Assembly (NCBI GenBank): GCA_019218315.1
Contig: JAHUUI010000001.1
Location: forward strand, 479,722-543,721
DNA from: Cardiobacteriaceae bacterium TAE3-ERU3
GTDB taxonomy: Bacteria > Pseudomonadota > Gammaproteobacteria > Cardiobacteriales > Cardiobacteriaceae
Reading direction: 5' to 3'
DNA: 64,000 nt
A model generated the notes under the pieces. That model was not told the DNA's origin and did not search any database. It saw nothing but the letters and a program-made list of their open reading frames with translations. Positions 55,901 to 64,000 of the stretch are shown in pieces (the stretch's first letter is position 1; each line of letters starts with the position of its first letter). The translations under genes and the position numbers were made by a program.

Positions 55901-56239
55901 ATGATAGAGCAACAAGTCAAGATCCTGAACGACATAGTTCATGAAATTCACCGTCAAAGTGAAGCCGAGTACGACTCGTTTAGATTTGAATACAAATTTA
56001 ATCCGGATGAAGAATGGTCACAGTATGGTGTTTACTTCATAAGAAATGGTCTGGAAGCGTTATCACAAAACATGGATTACGATGAAATAACAAGAAATTG
56101 TGAAAAACTGCATGCTGAAATACAAGCACATGCAGGGGGTGATTGGCGTAAATTTGTCTTAACGCTTGATGAAAACATGGAAGTTAAAACAAAATTTATT
56201 TATGAAGTTCAGTCGTGTATGGATGATTTTGCAGAGTAA
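55901..56239 (+). CDS. Small acidic protein, possible immunity protein
   Basis: A 112-residue acidic protein with alpha/beta composition (FRFEYKFNPDEEWSQYGVYF; RKFVLTLDENMEVKTKFIYE). The closing strand-turn-strand pattern resembles YezG/DUF600-type immunity proteins against nuclease toxins, but I cannot confirm this. There is no signal peptide. The DNA is AT-rich. No toxin gene is adjacent; the next reading frame (56319-56429) is only 36 codons. Confidence 0.5.
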   Translation: MIEQQVKILNDIVHEIHRQSEAEYDSFRFEYKFNPDEEWSQYGVYFIRNGLEALSQNMDYDEITRNCEKLHAEIQAHAGGDWRKFVLTLDENMEVKTKFIYEVQSCMDDFAE

Positions 56240-56318
56240 AATATACTAGACATACCCTTAGATAAACAAAAACAATCACTGCGCAAATGTACCATGCGCT
56301 GGTTTGGGAAATAGCCAG

Positions 56319-56429
56319 ATGACATCTGAGAAAATTAAAGCAGCAATTGATGTTGCTTTGATACCTCCGTCTTCTCAGGTTGAGGATTTAGCCAAAGCCA
56401 TAAATAATAAGCGCAATAGTTTTGCATAA
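56319..56429 (+). CDS. Very short ORF (36 codons), remnant or small protein
   Basis: MTSEKIKAAIDVALIPPSSQ, then a helical, charged end (DLAKAINNKRNSFA). No Shine-Dalgarno of note precedes it. It follows the orphan immunity-like gene in the same direction and may be a gene fragment. Confidence 0.25.
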   Translation: MTSEKIKAAIDVALIPPSSQVEDLAKAINNKRNSFA

Positions 56430-56489
56430 AACATCCGTTATTCCAGTTAGATACAATACGATTTCACTTTGTTCGTGCGAGGGGTATTC

Positions 56490-57188
56490 ATGACTTTCTC
56501 TATTCACAGCGAACCGCATTTCAGCAATCGCAATAATTGGCTGCGCGCGGCAGTACTCGGCGCGAATGATGGCCTGATTTCAACCTCTAGCCTGTTGGTC
56601 GGCGTTGCTTCGGCGGCAACCGATAGCCAGACGCTGCTACTCACCGGCCTGGCTGCATTGACTGCGGGGGCACTATCGATGGCAGCAGGGGAATATATAT
56701 CCGTATCATCGCAAGCCGATACGGAAAAAGCCGACCTCACAAAAGAAGTACACGAGCTGACCCACAATGCAGAGCAAGAACTGATCGAGCTGACCACAAT
56801 TTACGAGCTGCGCGGGTTGGATCACGATTTGGCGCGGCAAGTCGCGGTGGCATTGACCGAGCACGACGCATTAGGCACACATGCCCGCGATGAAATTGGG
56901 CTTACCGAAGTCAGTGAAGCCAAGCCGTTACAAGCAGCATTTGCCTCGGCATGTGCTTTTATTGCGGGTGCAATTTTGCCCATTTTGGCTATCGTGCTGT
57001 TGCCGTTGCAGGGCATGGTGTGGTCTTTGGCGATATTAACCGTAATTGGCCTCGCTATACTTGGCTTTGTGTCCGCACGTTTGGGCGGCGCACCAGCCAT
57101 ACCTGCTGTGCGGCGTATCGTCACGTGGGGCGTGTTGGCGATGCTCGCAACTTCTGCTATTGGGTATTTTTTTGATGCGATGCTATAG
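56490..57188 (+). CDS. VIT1/CCC1 family metal transporter
   Basis: A 232-residue membrane protein with five or so segments. Hallmarks are AAVLGANDGLISTSSLLVGV (first helix with the metal-coordinating Asp) and the second-helix AGALSMAAGEYISVSSQADTE. A cytoplasmic, Glu-rich metal-binding loop spans ~90-150 (EQELIELTTIYELRGL). The family moves iron or manganese, usually out of the cytoplasm. The start at 56490 follows GAGGGG. It converges with the cytochrome b561 gene. Confidence 0.88.
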   Translation: MTFSIHSEPHFSNRNNWLRAAVLGANDGLISTSSLLVGVASAATDSQTLLLTGLAALTAGALSMAAGEYISVSSQADTEKADLTKEVHELTHNAEQELIELTTIYELRGLDHDLARQVAVALTEHDALGTHARDEIGLTEVSEAKPLQAAFASACAFIAGAILPILAIVLLPLQGMVWSLAILTVIGLAILGFVSARLGGAPAIPAVRRIVTWGVLAMLATSAIGYFFDAML

Positions 57189-57240
57189 CTGATTGATTTT
57201 AAATTTCATACAAGGCGTACCGGCGCAGACAGTACAACGC
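57184..57240 (+). repeat. R2-like repeat
   Basis: TATAGCTGATTGATTTTAAA then TTTCATACAAGGCGTACCGG then CGCAGACAGTACAACGC; the clearest second copy of R2. It overlaps the last codons of the VIT1 gene. Confidence 0.6.
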
Positions 57241-57276
57241 GGGATGAACGTTAAAGGTGATGAGCTATATAGAAAA

Positions 57277-57303
57277 AAGCCCCGTGGTTTGGCCACAGGG
57301 CTT
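57277..57303. terminator. Terminator between the VIT1 and cytochrome b561 genes
   Basis: AAGCCCcGTGG pairs with CCACaGGGCTT around loop TTTGG with one mismatch; on the minus strand it is followed by six T, so it ends mainly the cytochrome gene. Confidence 0.82.
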
Positions 57304-57312
57304 GTGCCGTCA

Positions 57313-57867
57313 TCAGGAAACGTATTTGCCCATAATACGGCGCATGGTGCCGTCTTTATCGACAAAGTGGTGCTTGTACGCGCCTGCAATGTGCAGCGCT
57401 ATTGCCACAACCATCACCGGCAGAAGTGCGCCGTGAATATTGTTCGCAATACCGGCAAATTGTGCATTGATTGGTGCAGGCTTGCCATCTGCGCCAATAT
57501 TGGCGGCAATGATTTGCAGGTCGAATAGATCTAATCTACGTCCGCCGAAGTAAGACATCAGCATACCGCTAATCGGGAACAACAATGTGCCGATAATCAG
57601 TACCCAAAAGATTACTTTGGAAAGAGTCATTTCCCACTTTTTGTACTCATTAACATGCGGCGGTATGCCTTGTATGGCACGCCAGATGACACGCACCAAA
57701 ATGATGGCAAAAAGAATAATGCCGATGGATTTGTGAATAGGGTAAAGATAAGCGGTTTCTCTGCTCATGTACGCGCCGACGCACATCATGGCGATGATGC
57801 CGATGGCGACGACCCAATGCAGGACGACGGTTATCAAGGACAGTTTATTACGGGTATCTGCTGACAT
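57313..57867 (-). CDS. Cytochrome b561
   Basis: A 184-residue four-helix membrane cytochrome. Haem-ligand candidates are the His in LITVVLHWVVAIG, in LYPIHKSIGI, in ANNIHGALLPV and in IALHIAGAYKHHFVDKDG; the last is the usual family ending. It probably takes electrons from ubiquinol and may help handle superoxide. It diverges from the iron-type ABC operon across ~190 bp that hold a Fur-like site. Confidence 0.9.
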   Translation of the reverse strand: MSADTRNKLSLITVVLHWVVAIGIIAMMCVGAYMSRETAYLYPIHKSIGIILFAIILVRVIWRAIQGIPPHVNEYKKWEMTLSKVIFWVLIIGTLLFPISGMLMSYFGGRRLDLFDLQIIAANIGADGKPAPINAQFAGIANNIHGALLPVMVVAIALHIAGAYKHHFVDKDGTMRRIMGKYVS

Positions 57868-57881
57868 GTGACCTCATGAAT

Positions 57882-57900
57882 GTAAATAATATTGTTTATC
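57882..57900. promoter_or_regulatory. Candidate Fur box
   Basis: GTAAATAATATTGTTTATC matches the 19-bp Fur consensus at 13 positions by eye, and the overlapping GTTTATCATAAAC is a perfect 13-bp palindrome. It lies between the b561 gene and the iron-type binding protein gene. Confidence 0.5.
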
Positions 57901-58058
57901 ATAAACAACAGGTTATCCTGATGCCGCATTATTATAGCCACGCGCCCAACCCGCCATCCTATTCTGTTATGTAATACACCATGACGCCGATCGACATATT
58001 CCTGAAACAGAGCTGGACTAGAGTGACGCTCTTTTGAAGTAACAGGTCAGAGGATCTT

Positions 58059-59024
58059 ATGCGCTTTTTATCTTGTGTGATTGCGGCGGTGTGCGCCAAT
58101 ACAGTATGGGCAGCAGATTTGGTGCTTTATACCAGCCAGCCAAATGAGGACGCCCAGCAAACAGTCGATGCGTTTAACAAAGCACATCCAGATATTGAAG
58201 TTGAATGGGTACGTGATGGCACTACTAAGCTGATGGCGAAGTTGCAAGCCGAGCTGCAAAGTGGCGTAGTTAATCCAGACGTCCTGCTGATTGCCGATGC
58301 GGTCACAATGGAAGCATTGAAGCAAGACGACCGCTTGGCACCTTATCAAAGCGCCGAAGCAGAAGCTTATGACGAATCGCTTTACGATGCTGAAGGCTAT
58401 TACTACGGTACCAAGTTGATCACTACCGGCCTGGTGTACAACAACCGTGCGGCCGAGCAGCCAGCCGCTTGGCAAGATTTGACCAAGCCTGAGTACGACA
58501 ACCTGATTGCGATGCCATCGCCTCTCTACTCCGGTGCAGCGTTGATTACCCTATCAACTCTGACCAGCAACCCTAAATTGGGCTGGGACTACTACCAAGC
58601 GTTGGCCGATAACCACGCAGCGGCACAAGGCGGCAATGGTGGGGTACTCAAGGACGTCAGCGCCGGTAGCAAAGCCTACGGCGTGATCGTTGATTATCTC
58701 GCGATTCGTGAAGCGCAAAAGGGCGCGCCAATTACCTTCGTTTTCCCGCAAGAAGGCGGTACAGCCGTGACTGAACCGGTTGCGATCATGAAAGACGCCA
58801 AGCACCGTGGAGCGGCTGAGAAGTTTGTCGACTTCCTCTTGTCACAAGACGGGCAAGCACTGGTGTTATCGCAAGGTTATTTGCCCGCACGTGAAGACCT
58901 CGGCGTACCCGAAGGCTTCCCGGCACGTGACCAGATCAAGCTGATGCCATTCGACGCAGCAGCGGCACTGGAAAACAGCGAAGCCGACAAGCAGCGCTTT
59001 GGCGAAATTTTCTCCACACAATAG
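58059..59024 (+). CDS. Iron-type ABC transporter substrate-binding protein
   Basis: A 321-residue periplasmic protein with signal MRFLSCVIAAVCANTVWAAD. The mature start DLVLYTSQPNEDAQQTVDAF matches the Fe3+-binding FbpA/FutA/AfuA group; DYLAIREAQKGAPITFVFP and GAAEKFVDFLLSQDGQALV are also typical. The Tyr-rich region DAEGYYYGTKL may supply ligands. Ferric iron is the likely ligand, but the related 2-aminoethylphosphonate and putrescine groups are hard to exclude by eye. A Fur-like site lies upstream. Confidence 0.82.
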   Translation: MRFLSCVIAAVCANTVWAADLVLYTSQPNEDAQQTVDAFNKAHPDIEVEWVRDGTTKLMAKLQAELQSGVVNPDVLLIADAVTMEALKQDDRLAPYQSAEAEAYDESLYDAEGYYYGTKLITTGLVYNNRAAEQPAAWQDLTKPEYDNLIAMPSPLYSGAALITLSTLTSNPKLGWDYYQALADNHAAAQGGNGGVLKDVSAGSKAYGVIVDYLAIREAQKGAPITFVFPQEGGTAVTEPVAIMKDAKHRGAAEKFVDFLLSQDGQALVLSQGYLPAREDLGVPEGFPARDQIKLMPFDAAAALENSEADKQRFGEIFSTQ

Positions 59025-59037
59025 TCAAGATCAATAT

Positions 59038-59076
59038 AGGCGCGGCATGTCATGGGCATGGCCGCGCCTATTTTTT
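59038..59076 (+). terminator. Attenuator-type terminator between binding protein and permease genes
   Basis: AGGCGCGGC (59038-59046) and GCCGCGCCT (59061-59069) form a perfect 9-bp stem with a 14-base loop, followed by ATTTTTT. As it lies inside the operon it should lower permease/ATPase expression relative to the binding protein. Confidence 0.82.
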
Positions 59077-59089
59077 GGAACGCATCAAT

Positions 59090-60814
59090 ATGATCAATAG
59101 CATAGCCCTGGAGTCTGGTACACGCCGCCGGTGGTCACCATCAACATCACGGCTGCCTGTATTGCTGCTGTGGTTGGCCGTTCTCACCCTGACGTTATCG
59201 CCAACCTTGATGCTGCTATGGACAGTGATCAAGCAATTTCCGGTGCTGCAAAATGTCTTGCAGGACGGCGCGACCTGGCGCGCCACTTGGCACAGCCTTT
59301 ATACCTCAGCCTTGGCAACCTTGATTTCGCTGGTTTTGGGTAGCGCGGTGGCGTATATCGTCGTCCTGACCGATATTCGTGCCAAAGCGCTATGGGTATT
59401 TGGGCTGATGCTGCCGATGATGATTCCGCCGCAAGTGACGGCATTGGCTTGGCTACAACTGTTCGGCCCGGCCAGCCCGTTGCTCAATACGATCGGTATC
59501 GCACCGCCTTTGGGTAGTCCACAGCCGCTTTACAGCGCCGGCGGCATTGCTTTACTGATGGGCATTCAACATGCGCCACTGGTGTTCATGGCGCTACGCA
59601 GTACGCTGGTGCATTTACCACACGCACAAATCGAAGCCGCGCGCATTTCCGATGCGTCACCACGGCGGGTATGGCTGGAGACAATTTTCCCGCTCAGCCG
59701 TGCGGCACTGATTACCGGTGCGGCACTGGCATTCGTTTCCGCGCTGGGCAATTTCGGCATTCCTGCCATGCTTGGTATTCCGGTTTCCTATTACGTCTTA
59801 CCGACCTTGATTTATCAGAAAATGGCTGGATACGGCACAACGGTTCTGGCGCAAGTCGCGTCGCTGTCGATGCTGATTGGTGTGATTGCACTGCTCGGTG
59901 TGGCATTGCAACAATACTGGCTGAACCGCAGTAGCTATCAGCTGCTCGGCCACAGCGGGCGCAGTCATTCGCTGAAGCTGGGGCGTTGGCACTGGCCGGT
60001 GATGCTGGGCTTGGCGCTGTTGCTGACTTTGATTTTGCTCGTGCCACTAACCGCATTGGTGGTCAGTTCGCTGGTCAAGGCGTTGGGCATGCCGCTCAAT
60101 GCACAGACCCTGAGTTTCACAGCCTATCTGGAAATGTTCACCCGCCAAGGCGCGACCATACGCGCTTTTGGCAACAGCCTGTTTCTGGCAACCGCTGCTG
60201 CGGTCATTCTGATGCTGCTGTCGGTGCCGATTGCTCTGTGCCTGCGTAACTGGCGCGGCTTGCAACGCAACGTATTCACCGCTGTGGTCGATCTGCCTTA
60301 TGCACTGCCCGGCATCGTACTCGCCATCGCCTGCATTTTGTTATTCGTGCGTCCATTGCCACTCATCAACATCAGTCTTTACGGCACCTTGAGCATCATC
60401 CTTATTGCGTATGTGATGCGCTTTCTCGCCGTAGCACTCAAGCCGGTGCTCAGCGCCGTCGAGCAGCTCGACCCGACTCTTGAGCGCGCAGCGCGGCTGG
60501 CCGGCGCAAACCGCTGGCAACGCTTGCGCGATGTGGTGTTGCCATTGATTGCGCCATCGGTATGCGCGGGCGGATTACTGGTGTTCCTGATTGCGGTCAA
60601 TGAGCTGACTGTCTCGGCGCTGCTGTGGAGCGTTGGCAACGAAACCATCGGCGTGATGATCTTTAACCTTGATGAAAGCGGCAACAGCGTTTTGGCTGCG
60701 GCGGTATCGGTCGTGGTCGTGGCGATGGTCATTGCGCTGATGCTGCTGTTATCACTGCTGTCGCGCTGGCTGCCGGCCGGCGTGATTCCGTGGCAAACCA
60801 GTGAGGAGAAATAA
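59090..60814 (+). CDS. Iron-type ABC transporter permease with two fused permease domains
   Basis: A 574-residue membrane protein of about 12 segments made of two BPD_transp_1 domains, as in FbpB. Each half has an EAA loop: EAARISDASPRRVWLETIFPL in the first and ERAARLAGANRWQRLRDVVL in the second. The start at 59090 (MINSIALESG) is favoured over a TTG 15 bp earlier. Expression is probably reduced by the terminator in front. It is followed by the ATPase gene after 2 bp. Confidence 0.9.
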   Translation: MINSIALESGTRRRWSPSTSRLPVLLLWLAVLTLTLSPTLMLLWTVIKQFPVLQNVLQDGATWRATWHSLYTSALATLISLVLGSAVAYIVVLTDIRAKALWVFGLMLPMMIPPQVTALAWLQLFGPASPLLNTIGIAPPLGSPQPLYSAGGIALLMGIQHAPLVFMALRSTLVHLPHAQIEAARISDASPRRVWLETIFPLSRAALITGAALAFVSALGNFGIPAMLGIPVSYYVLPTLIYQKMAGYGTTVLAQVASLSMLIGVIALLGVALQQYWLNRSSYQLLGHSGRSHSLKLGRWHWPVMLGLALLLTLILLVPLTALVVSSLVKALGMPLNAQTLSFTAYLEMFTRQGATIRAFGNSLFLATAAAVILMLLSVPIALCLRNWRGLQRNVFTAVVDLPYALPGIVLAIACILLFVRPLPLINISLYGTLSIILIAYVMRFLAVALKPVLSAVEQLDPTLERAARLAGANRWQRLRDVVLPLIAPSVCAGGLLVFLIAVNELTVSALLWSVGNETIGVMIFNLDESGNSVLAAAVSVVVVAMVIALMLLLSLLSRWLPAGVIPWQTSEEK

Positions 60815-60816
60815 TT

Positions 60817-61848
60817 ATGGCAGGATTGACCGTCACCAACTTGAGCAAGATTTATGGCGACAGCAAAGCGGTTGATAACGTCTCGCTGGAAATTGCCGAT
60901 GGCGAGTTCCTCGCCCTGATCGGACCATCCGGTTGCGGCAAAACCACGCTTCTACGCCTACTCGCCGGATTTGAAGTGCCTGATGGCGGGCAAATCCACA
61001 TGGATGGCGAGGTTATCAGCGATCCGGCAAATAACCGCTTTACCCCGCCTGAAGCGCGGCAAATGGGCATGGTGTTTCAGGCATATGCCCTGTGGCCGCA
61101 CATGAGCGTGGCGGAAAATATCGCCTATCCGCTGAAAATACGCGGCTTGAACCGCGCAGAGCGTGAGGCAAAAGTCGTGCAAGCATTGGCACAAACCGGG
61201 CTCGAAGGGCTCGGTGATCGTCAGCCAAAAGACCTGTCCGGCGGTCAGCAGCAGCGTGTGGCACTCGCACGCTGTCTGGTGGCAGAACCGCACGTCATCC
61301 TGCTCGACGAACCGTTGGCCAACCTCGACAAACACTTGCGCGCGAGCATGGAGGAAGCCTTCCGCCGCATCCATCAGGAAAGCGGGGTGACGTTCGTCTA
61401 TGTCACCCACGATCAGCAGGAAGCGATGGCACTGGCTGACCGCATTGCTGTCTTGCATCAGGGCAGCGTGCAGCAATGCGCGCGCCCCGAAGCGCTTTAC
61501 CGCGAACCGGCCAACGCGTGGGTCGCGCAGTTTATTGGTGAAGGCAAGGTCATCCATATTCCCGCCACCAGCGCCGGGCAGCATATTGAAAGTAACGACC
61601 CGAATGGCTTGATGCTGAGCCAGCCAGCACAAGCATCAACGCTGGCGCACGTCCGCCCGACCCACGTCACCCTCGGCGAAGGCAGCATGATGGGCAAAGT
61701 TATCTCTTGCGTTTATCGCGGTGAACGCTACGCAGTAGAACTTGACCTCGACAACGGCGATACCTTGCTCGCCTACGACCAACAGGCAAGAACCCGCGGC
61801 GATGTGGTGCCATTTCGTATTGATAAAGTTTGGACGCTGAGCCAATAA
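60817..61848 (+). CDS. Iron-type ABC transporter ATP-binding protein
   Basis: A 343-residue ATPase with Walker A GPSGCGKTT, Q-loop VFQAYALWPHMSVAENIAYP, signature LSGGQQQRVALARCL, Walker B VILLDEPLANLD and H-loop VTHDQQEAMALADR. The C-terminal ~100 residues form a TOBE-like domain (LAHVRPTHVTLGE; GDVVPFRIDKVWTL). Such CUT1/Fbp-type ATPases serve iron, phosphonate or polyamine uptake. GAGGAGAAATAATT precedes the ATG. It is the last gene of the operon. Confidence 0.92.
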   Translation: MAGLTVTNLSKIYGDSKAVDNVSLEIADGEFLALIGPSGCGKTTLLRLLAGFEVPDGGQIHMDGEVISDPANNRFTPPEARQMGMVFQAYALWPHMSVAENIAYPLKIRGLNRAEREAKVVQALAQTGLEGLGDRQPKDLSGGQQQRVALARCLVAEPHVILLDEPLANLDKHLRASMEEAFRRIHQESGVTFVYVTHDQQEAMALADRIAVLHQGSVQQCARPEALYREPANAWVAQFIGEGKVIHIPATSAGQHIESNDPNGLMLSQPAQASTLAHVRPTHVTLGEGSMMGKVISCVYRGERYAVELDLDNGDTLLAYDQQARTRGDVVPFRIDKVWTLSQ

Positions 61849-61888
61849 GTTATAGCTGATTGATTGTAAATGTCGCAAGACAGCATAA
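61849..61888 (+). repeat. Short R2-like repeat
   Basis: GTTATAGCTGATTGATTGTA then AATGTCGCAAGACAGCA; its left part matches the copy at 57184 almost base for base. Confidence 0.45.
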
Positions 61889-61970
61889 AGCGATATGAAG
61901 TGATAGAGTGAAGTAACCTCATAAAAATAAATGATAAGATTGGTAGCTATCCAGAATACCAAAATTAAAA

Positions 61971-62393
61971 ATGAGACATTTAAAAGAGTTAACGGCAGCC
62001 AGTGAAAAATTAAAAATAAATGCATCTTGCATTATAGGTGATGATGCAAAGAGATATATTGATGAAGTTTTTTCTAAATTTAATCCCGAGAAAATAAGAG
62101 GACATTTGAGCATTGGTAAAGATTCGATGTCTATTGATGCTGAAATTTACGATTTGAATTTTTCAAAAGTTTTGCCAAAAACCAAGGGTTATATATTTTT
62201 TGAGCAAGATCTTTATAATAAAAATAGTGTTTATGTAATCGATGACTTGTCACTACTATACGACGTAATGCAAGAATGCTATGGAATGGAATACTTCGTT
62301 TCTAATGAGAGTTTAGACTTTCTAATATCTGTCAATTGGTATGTCATACAATGCTTGGGTAAAGCACAGCAATATTTGCGTTTGCTCAATTAA
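61971..62393 (+). CDS. Hypothetical protein, AT-rich orphan
   Basis: A 140-residue soluble alpha/beta protein (MRHLKELTAASEKLKINASC; GYIFFEQDLYNKNSVYVIDD; SNESLDFLISVNWYVIQCLG). I do not recognise the family. Its size, high AT content and solitary position resemble orphan immunity proteins, but that is inference only. No clear Shine-Dalgarno is seen. The 160-bp gap downstream to the cpdA-like gene contains nothing I can name. Confidence 0.5.
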   Translation: MRHLKELTAASEKLKINASCIIGDDAKRYIDEVFSKFNPEKIRGHLSIGKDSMSIDAEIYDLNFSKVLPKTKGYIFFEQDLYNKNSVYVIDDLSLLYDVMQECYGMEYFVSNESLDFLISVNWYVIQCLGKAQQYLRLLN

Positions 62394-62555
62394 TTATTTG
62401 TCCCTGAGCATAATAACTTCCAGGTATATGTTGCCCGCCTGGTTGGGGTATGGTGTTTTACCACCAATCTATTGATAGATTTGATAGTGGTTATAACAAT
62501 ACTTAAATTGGTTTTAATACCTGCAAACTGTATAAAGTTTAGAGGTGGTTAGCTA

Positions 62556-63362
62556 TCAATAAAATGGCTGTCGCTCGACGCTGAGATTCAGCGGGCGATA
62601 ATGAGTTACGATTTCCGAGCCAAAGCAGGCGTGCAGCAGTACGCCCGGTGGCTCAAGGCGGTAGTGTGGCGGTGCATCAGCACTGAAATTCAAATCGACT
62701 TGATGCGCGCAGCCCGGCGCGGTCATCACCAGTGTATTGGCCCACTGTGCCACGCAGTAGCGATGCACATGCCCACACAGCACGCGCTTGACGTGCGCGT
62801 GACGGCTGACGATCGCCTCAAATTGCGCCAATCCGCCGCGTAGTGCAGCGCTGTCCATGTGGTCGATACCGATTTCGATAGGCGGCTGGTGTACGGCTAT
62901 GACGGTTGGCTTTCCGGTGAGTTGTTGTAGCTGTTGCTCAAGCCAGTCGAGCTGGGCTGGATCAAGATAGCCCGCACCTTCGCCTTCGCGCAGTGCATCT
63001 AGCCCAATGATCGCCAATGGATAATCATTGACGCACCAATCAAGCTTGCCATCAGCGGGCAGGTAAGTATGTGAGGGCAACGCCTGACGCAGCAATTCGC
63101 GCCGGTCGTGGTTGCCAGTAATGACGTACACTGGCAAATCCAGCGCATCGAGCATCCCGCCGAGTTCGGCATAAACCGCCTCATTACCGCGCTGCACCAA
63201 ATCACCTGAAATCAGCAGTGCATCAATGCTCGGCGTGTGATTGCGCACGCTTTGCAGCGCCGCATACCACGGCGCCCGCGTATCAATGCGCCCGTACGCC
63301 AGTTTCTCAGGCACGGTTAAGTGTAAATCGCTGATTTGGGCGAGCAAGAAGTCCGGTGTCAT
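62556..63362 (-). CDS. cpdA: CpdA/Icc-like metallophosphoesterase
   Basis: A 268-residue calcineurin-type phosphodiesterase with the full metal-binding set: QISDLHL, ISGDLVQRG, ITGNHDRR, VIAVHQPP and LCGHVHRYC. The length and spacing fit the class III cyclic nucleotide phosphodiesterase group (CpdA/Icc, 3',5'-cAMP hydrolysis), though other phosphodiester substrates are possible. The ATG at 63362 is preferred over the TTG at 63368. It diverges from the glpQ-like gene. Confidence 0.82.
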   Translation of the reverse strand: MTPDFLLAQISDLHLTVPEKLAYGRIDTRAPWYAALQSVRNHTPSIDALLISGDLVQRGNEAVYAELGGMLDALDLPVYVITGNHDRRELLRQALPSHTYLPADGKLDWCVNDYPLAIIGLDALREGEGAGYLDPAQLDWLEQQLQQLTGKPTVIAVHQPPIEIGIDHMDSAALRGGLAQFEAIVSRHAHVKRVLCGHVHRYCVAQWANTLVMTAPGCAHQVDLNFSADAPPHYRLEPPGVLLHACFGSEIVTHYRPLNLSVERQPFY

Positions 63363-63557
63363 GATCAACTCATATTAAAAAGTACTCATGATAGCTACGT
63401 AGTGTTTCCGCAATATAGCGTAAAGCGGATATATTTCTGCAACAGATCGCGATTACATTACGAATAAAAGCAGCATGCTCATAATTTGGTTACGCCATGC
63501 TTTGCCTGCTGTTGATACCTGTGATCTTGTGATTGTCCCCATAAACCGGAGCAAAAG

Positions 63558-64000
63558 ATGAAAAAACATGTTGTATTAATGTTGGCGGGCTTGGCTAGTG
63601 CAGCCTATGCGGCAGATTATGCCCCAATCAAAGCCTATACTTATGGCCCGCGGCCGTTTTATCTGATTGATGATTTACAGGACGGGAAATTAAAAAATGA
63701 ATTGATGGCATGCAGCGGACAAACGCCTGAGCGCAGTATGTTCTCGATTGCCCATCGCGGCGCTCCGTTACAATTTCCCGAGCACACGCGCGAATCCTAC
63801 CTTGCCGCAGCACGTATGGGTGCGGGCATCATCGAGTGTGATGTGGCATTTACCAAGGATAAAGAGCTGGTTTGCCGTCATGCACAAAATGACCTGCACA
63901 CCACAACCAATATTCTCGCCACACCACTGGCAGAAAAGTGCAGCACACCATTCCAGCCGGCTGAATACGGCAGCGATGGTGAACTGGTCAAGGAAGCCAC
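63558..64000 (+). CDS. Glycerophosphodiester phosphodiesterase, N-terminal part
   Basis: Partial gene running off the right edge; 147 residues are visible. Signal peptide [20 protein letters not shown], then the GDPD catalytic start [18 protein letters not shown] (His-Arg) and [15 protein letters not shown] (Glu, Asp metal ligands), then [15 protein letters not shown]. The extra N-terminal block before the catalytic domain and the [12 protein letters not shown] motif suggest the larger secreted GlpQ type. It releases glycerol 3-phosphate from glycerophosphodiesters in the periplasm. CCGGAGCAAAAG precedes the ATG. Confidence 0.88.
   Translation, partial: MKKHVVLMLAGLASAAYAADYAPIKAYTYGPRPFYLIDDLQDGKLKNELMACSGQTPERSMFSIAHRGAPLQFPEHTRESYLAAARMGAGIIECDVAFTKDKELVCRHAQNDLHTTTNILATPLAEKCSTPFQPAEYGSDGELVKEA

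Noticed and set aside
1-64000. rRNA, tRNA, IS elements or prophage
   Set aside because: None could be recognised by eye. tRNAscan and ISfinder searches would be decisive; any hit would change this.

Overview
The window looks like chromosomal DNA of a Gram-negative bacterium, most likely a gammaproteobacterium. The signs are an autotransporter with an extended signal peptide, lipoproteins, a quinone-linked D-lactate dehydrogenase, YaaA, and a glycogen cluster in the order malQ-glgB-glgX-glgC-glgA-glgP known from Pasteurellaceae. I cannot fix the genus from sequence alone; a Cardiobacteriales/Pasteurellales-like organism is a guess. No rRNA, tRNA, CRISPR array, transposase or phage gene was recognised.

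Layout. 1-2.3 kb: minus-strand operon (AEC transporter, MFS transporter, start of a pabB-like gene) with two ATGA overlaps. 2.4-6.5 kb: a frameshifted eda, a DUF1328 membrane peptide, a PA2169/DUF2383 protein, polyphosphate kinase 2 and a HAD phosphatase. 6.5-12.3 kb: minus-strand genes for D-lactate dehydrogenase, NnrS and a NitT/TauT-type ABC transporter. 12.7-19.4 kb: a type Va autotransporter, an M19 dipeptidase, a Sel1-repeat protein and yaaA. 19.4-28.3 kb: accessory-looking DNA with a TPR protein, an AT-rich DUF4209 (HEPN-like motif) protein, a membrane protein, a fusion of a PEP-utilising-type barrel with a degenerate PLP-fold domain, and two broken genes, one of them an sseA-like sulfurtransferase stopped by an in-frame TAG. 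28.3-32 kb: beta-propeller protein, TlpA-like thioredoxin, quinone oxidoreductase and arylamine N-acetyltransferase. 32.1-39.8 kb: two paralogous AraC regulators and a three-gene locus (small secreted protein, CsgG/HfaB-like lipoprotein, 1054-residue repetitive surface protein) with the order and character of hfaA-hfaB-hfaD. 40.4-54.5 kb: the glycogen operon, with MalQ and GlgB fused in one frame, a lipoprotein gene inside it and an NhaC antiporter between glgA and glgP. 54.6-64 kb: YdjM-like protein, VIT1-type transporter, cytochrome b561, an iron-type ABC transporter, a CpdA-like phosphodiesterase, two immunity-like orphans and the start of a glycerophosphodiester phosphodiesterase.

Three features stand out. 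(1) Six 16-bp palindromes matching the ParB site parS (one is the exact TGTTTCACGTGAAACA) lie between 10.2 and 28.3 kb, which suggests an origin-proximal centromere region. Two copies of a new-looking ~75-80 bp inverted-repeat element sit directly beside parS sites. (2) The MalQ-GlgB fusion keeps a near-perfect Shine-Dalgarno and ATG exactly where a canonical GlgB would start, so it may make both a fusion and a free branching enzyme. (3) The hfaABD-like locus encodes a candidate CsgG-dependent surface fibre or anchor with about 14 repeats, next to two AraC regulators that share an upstream motif with it.

Cell-level picture (inference): polyphosphate and glycogen storage, respiratory lactate oxidation, iron uptake under a Fur-like site, and surface adhesion. 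Several genes look freshly degraded (eda, sseA, the 27-kb orphan); each could also be a sequencing error.
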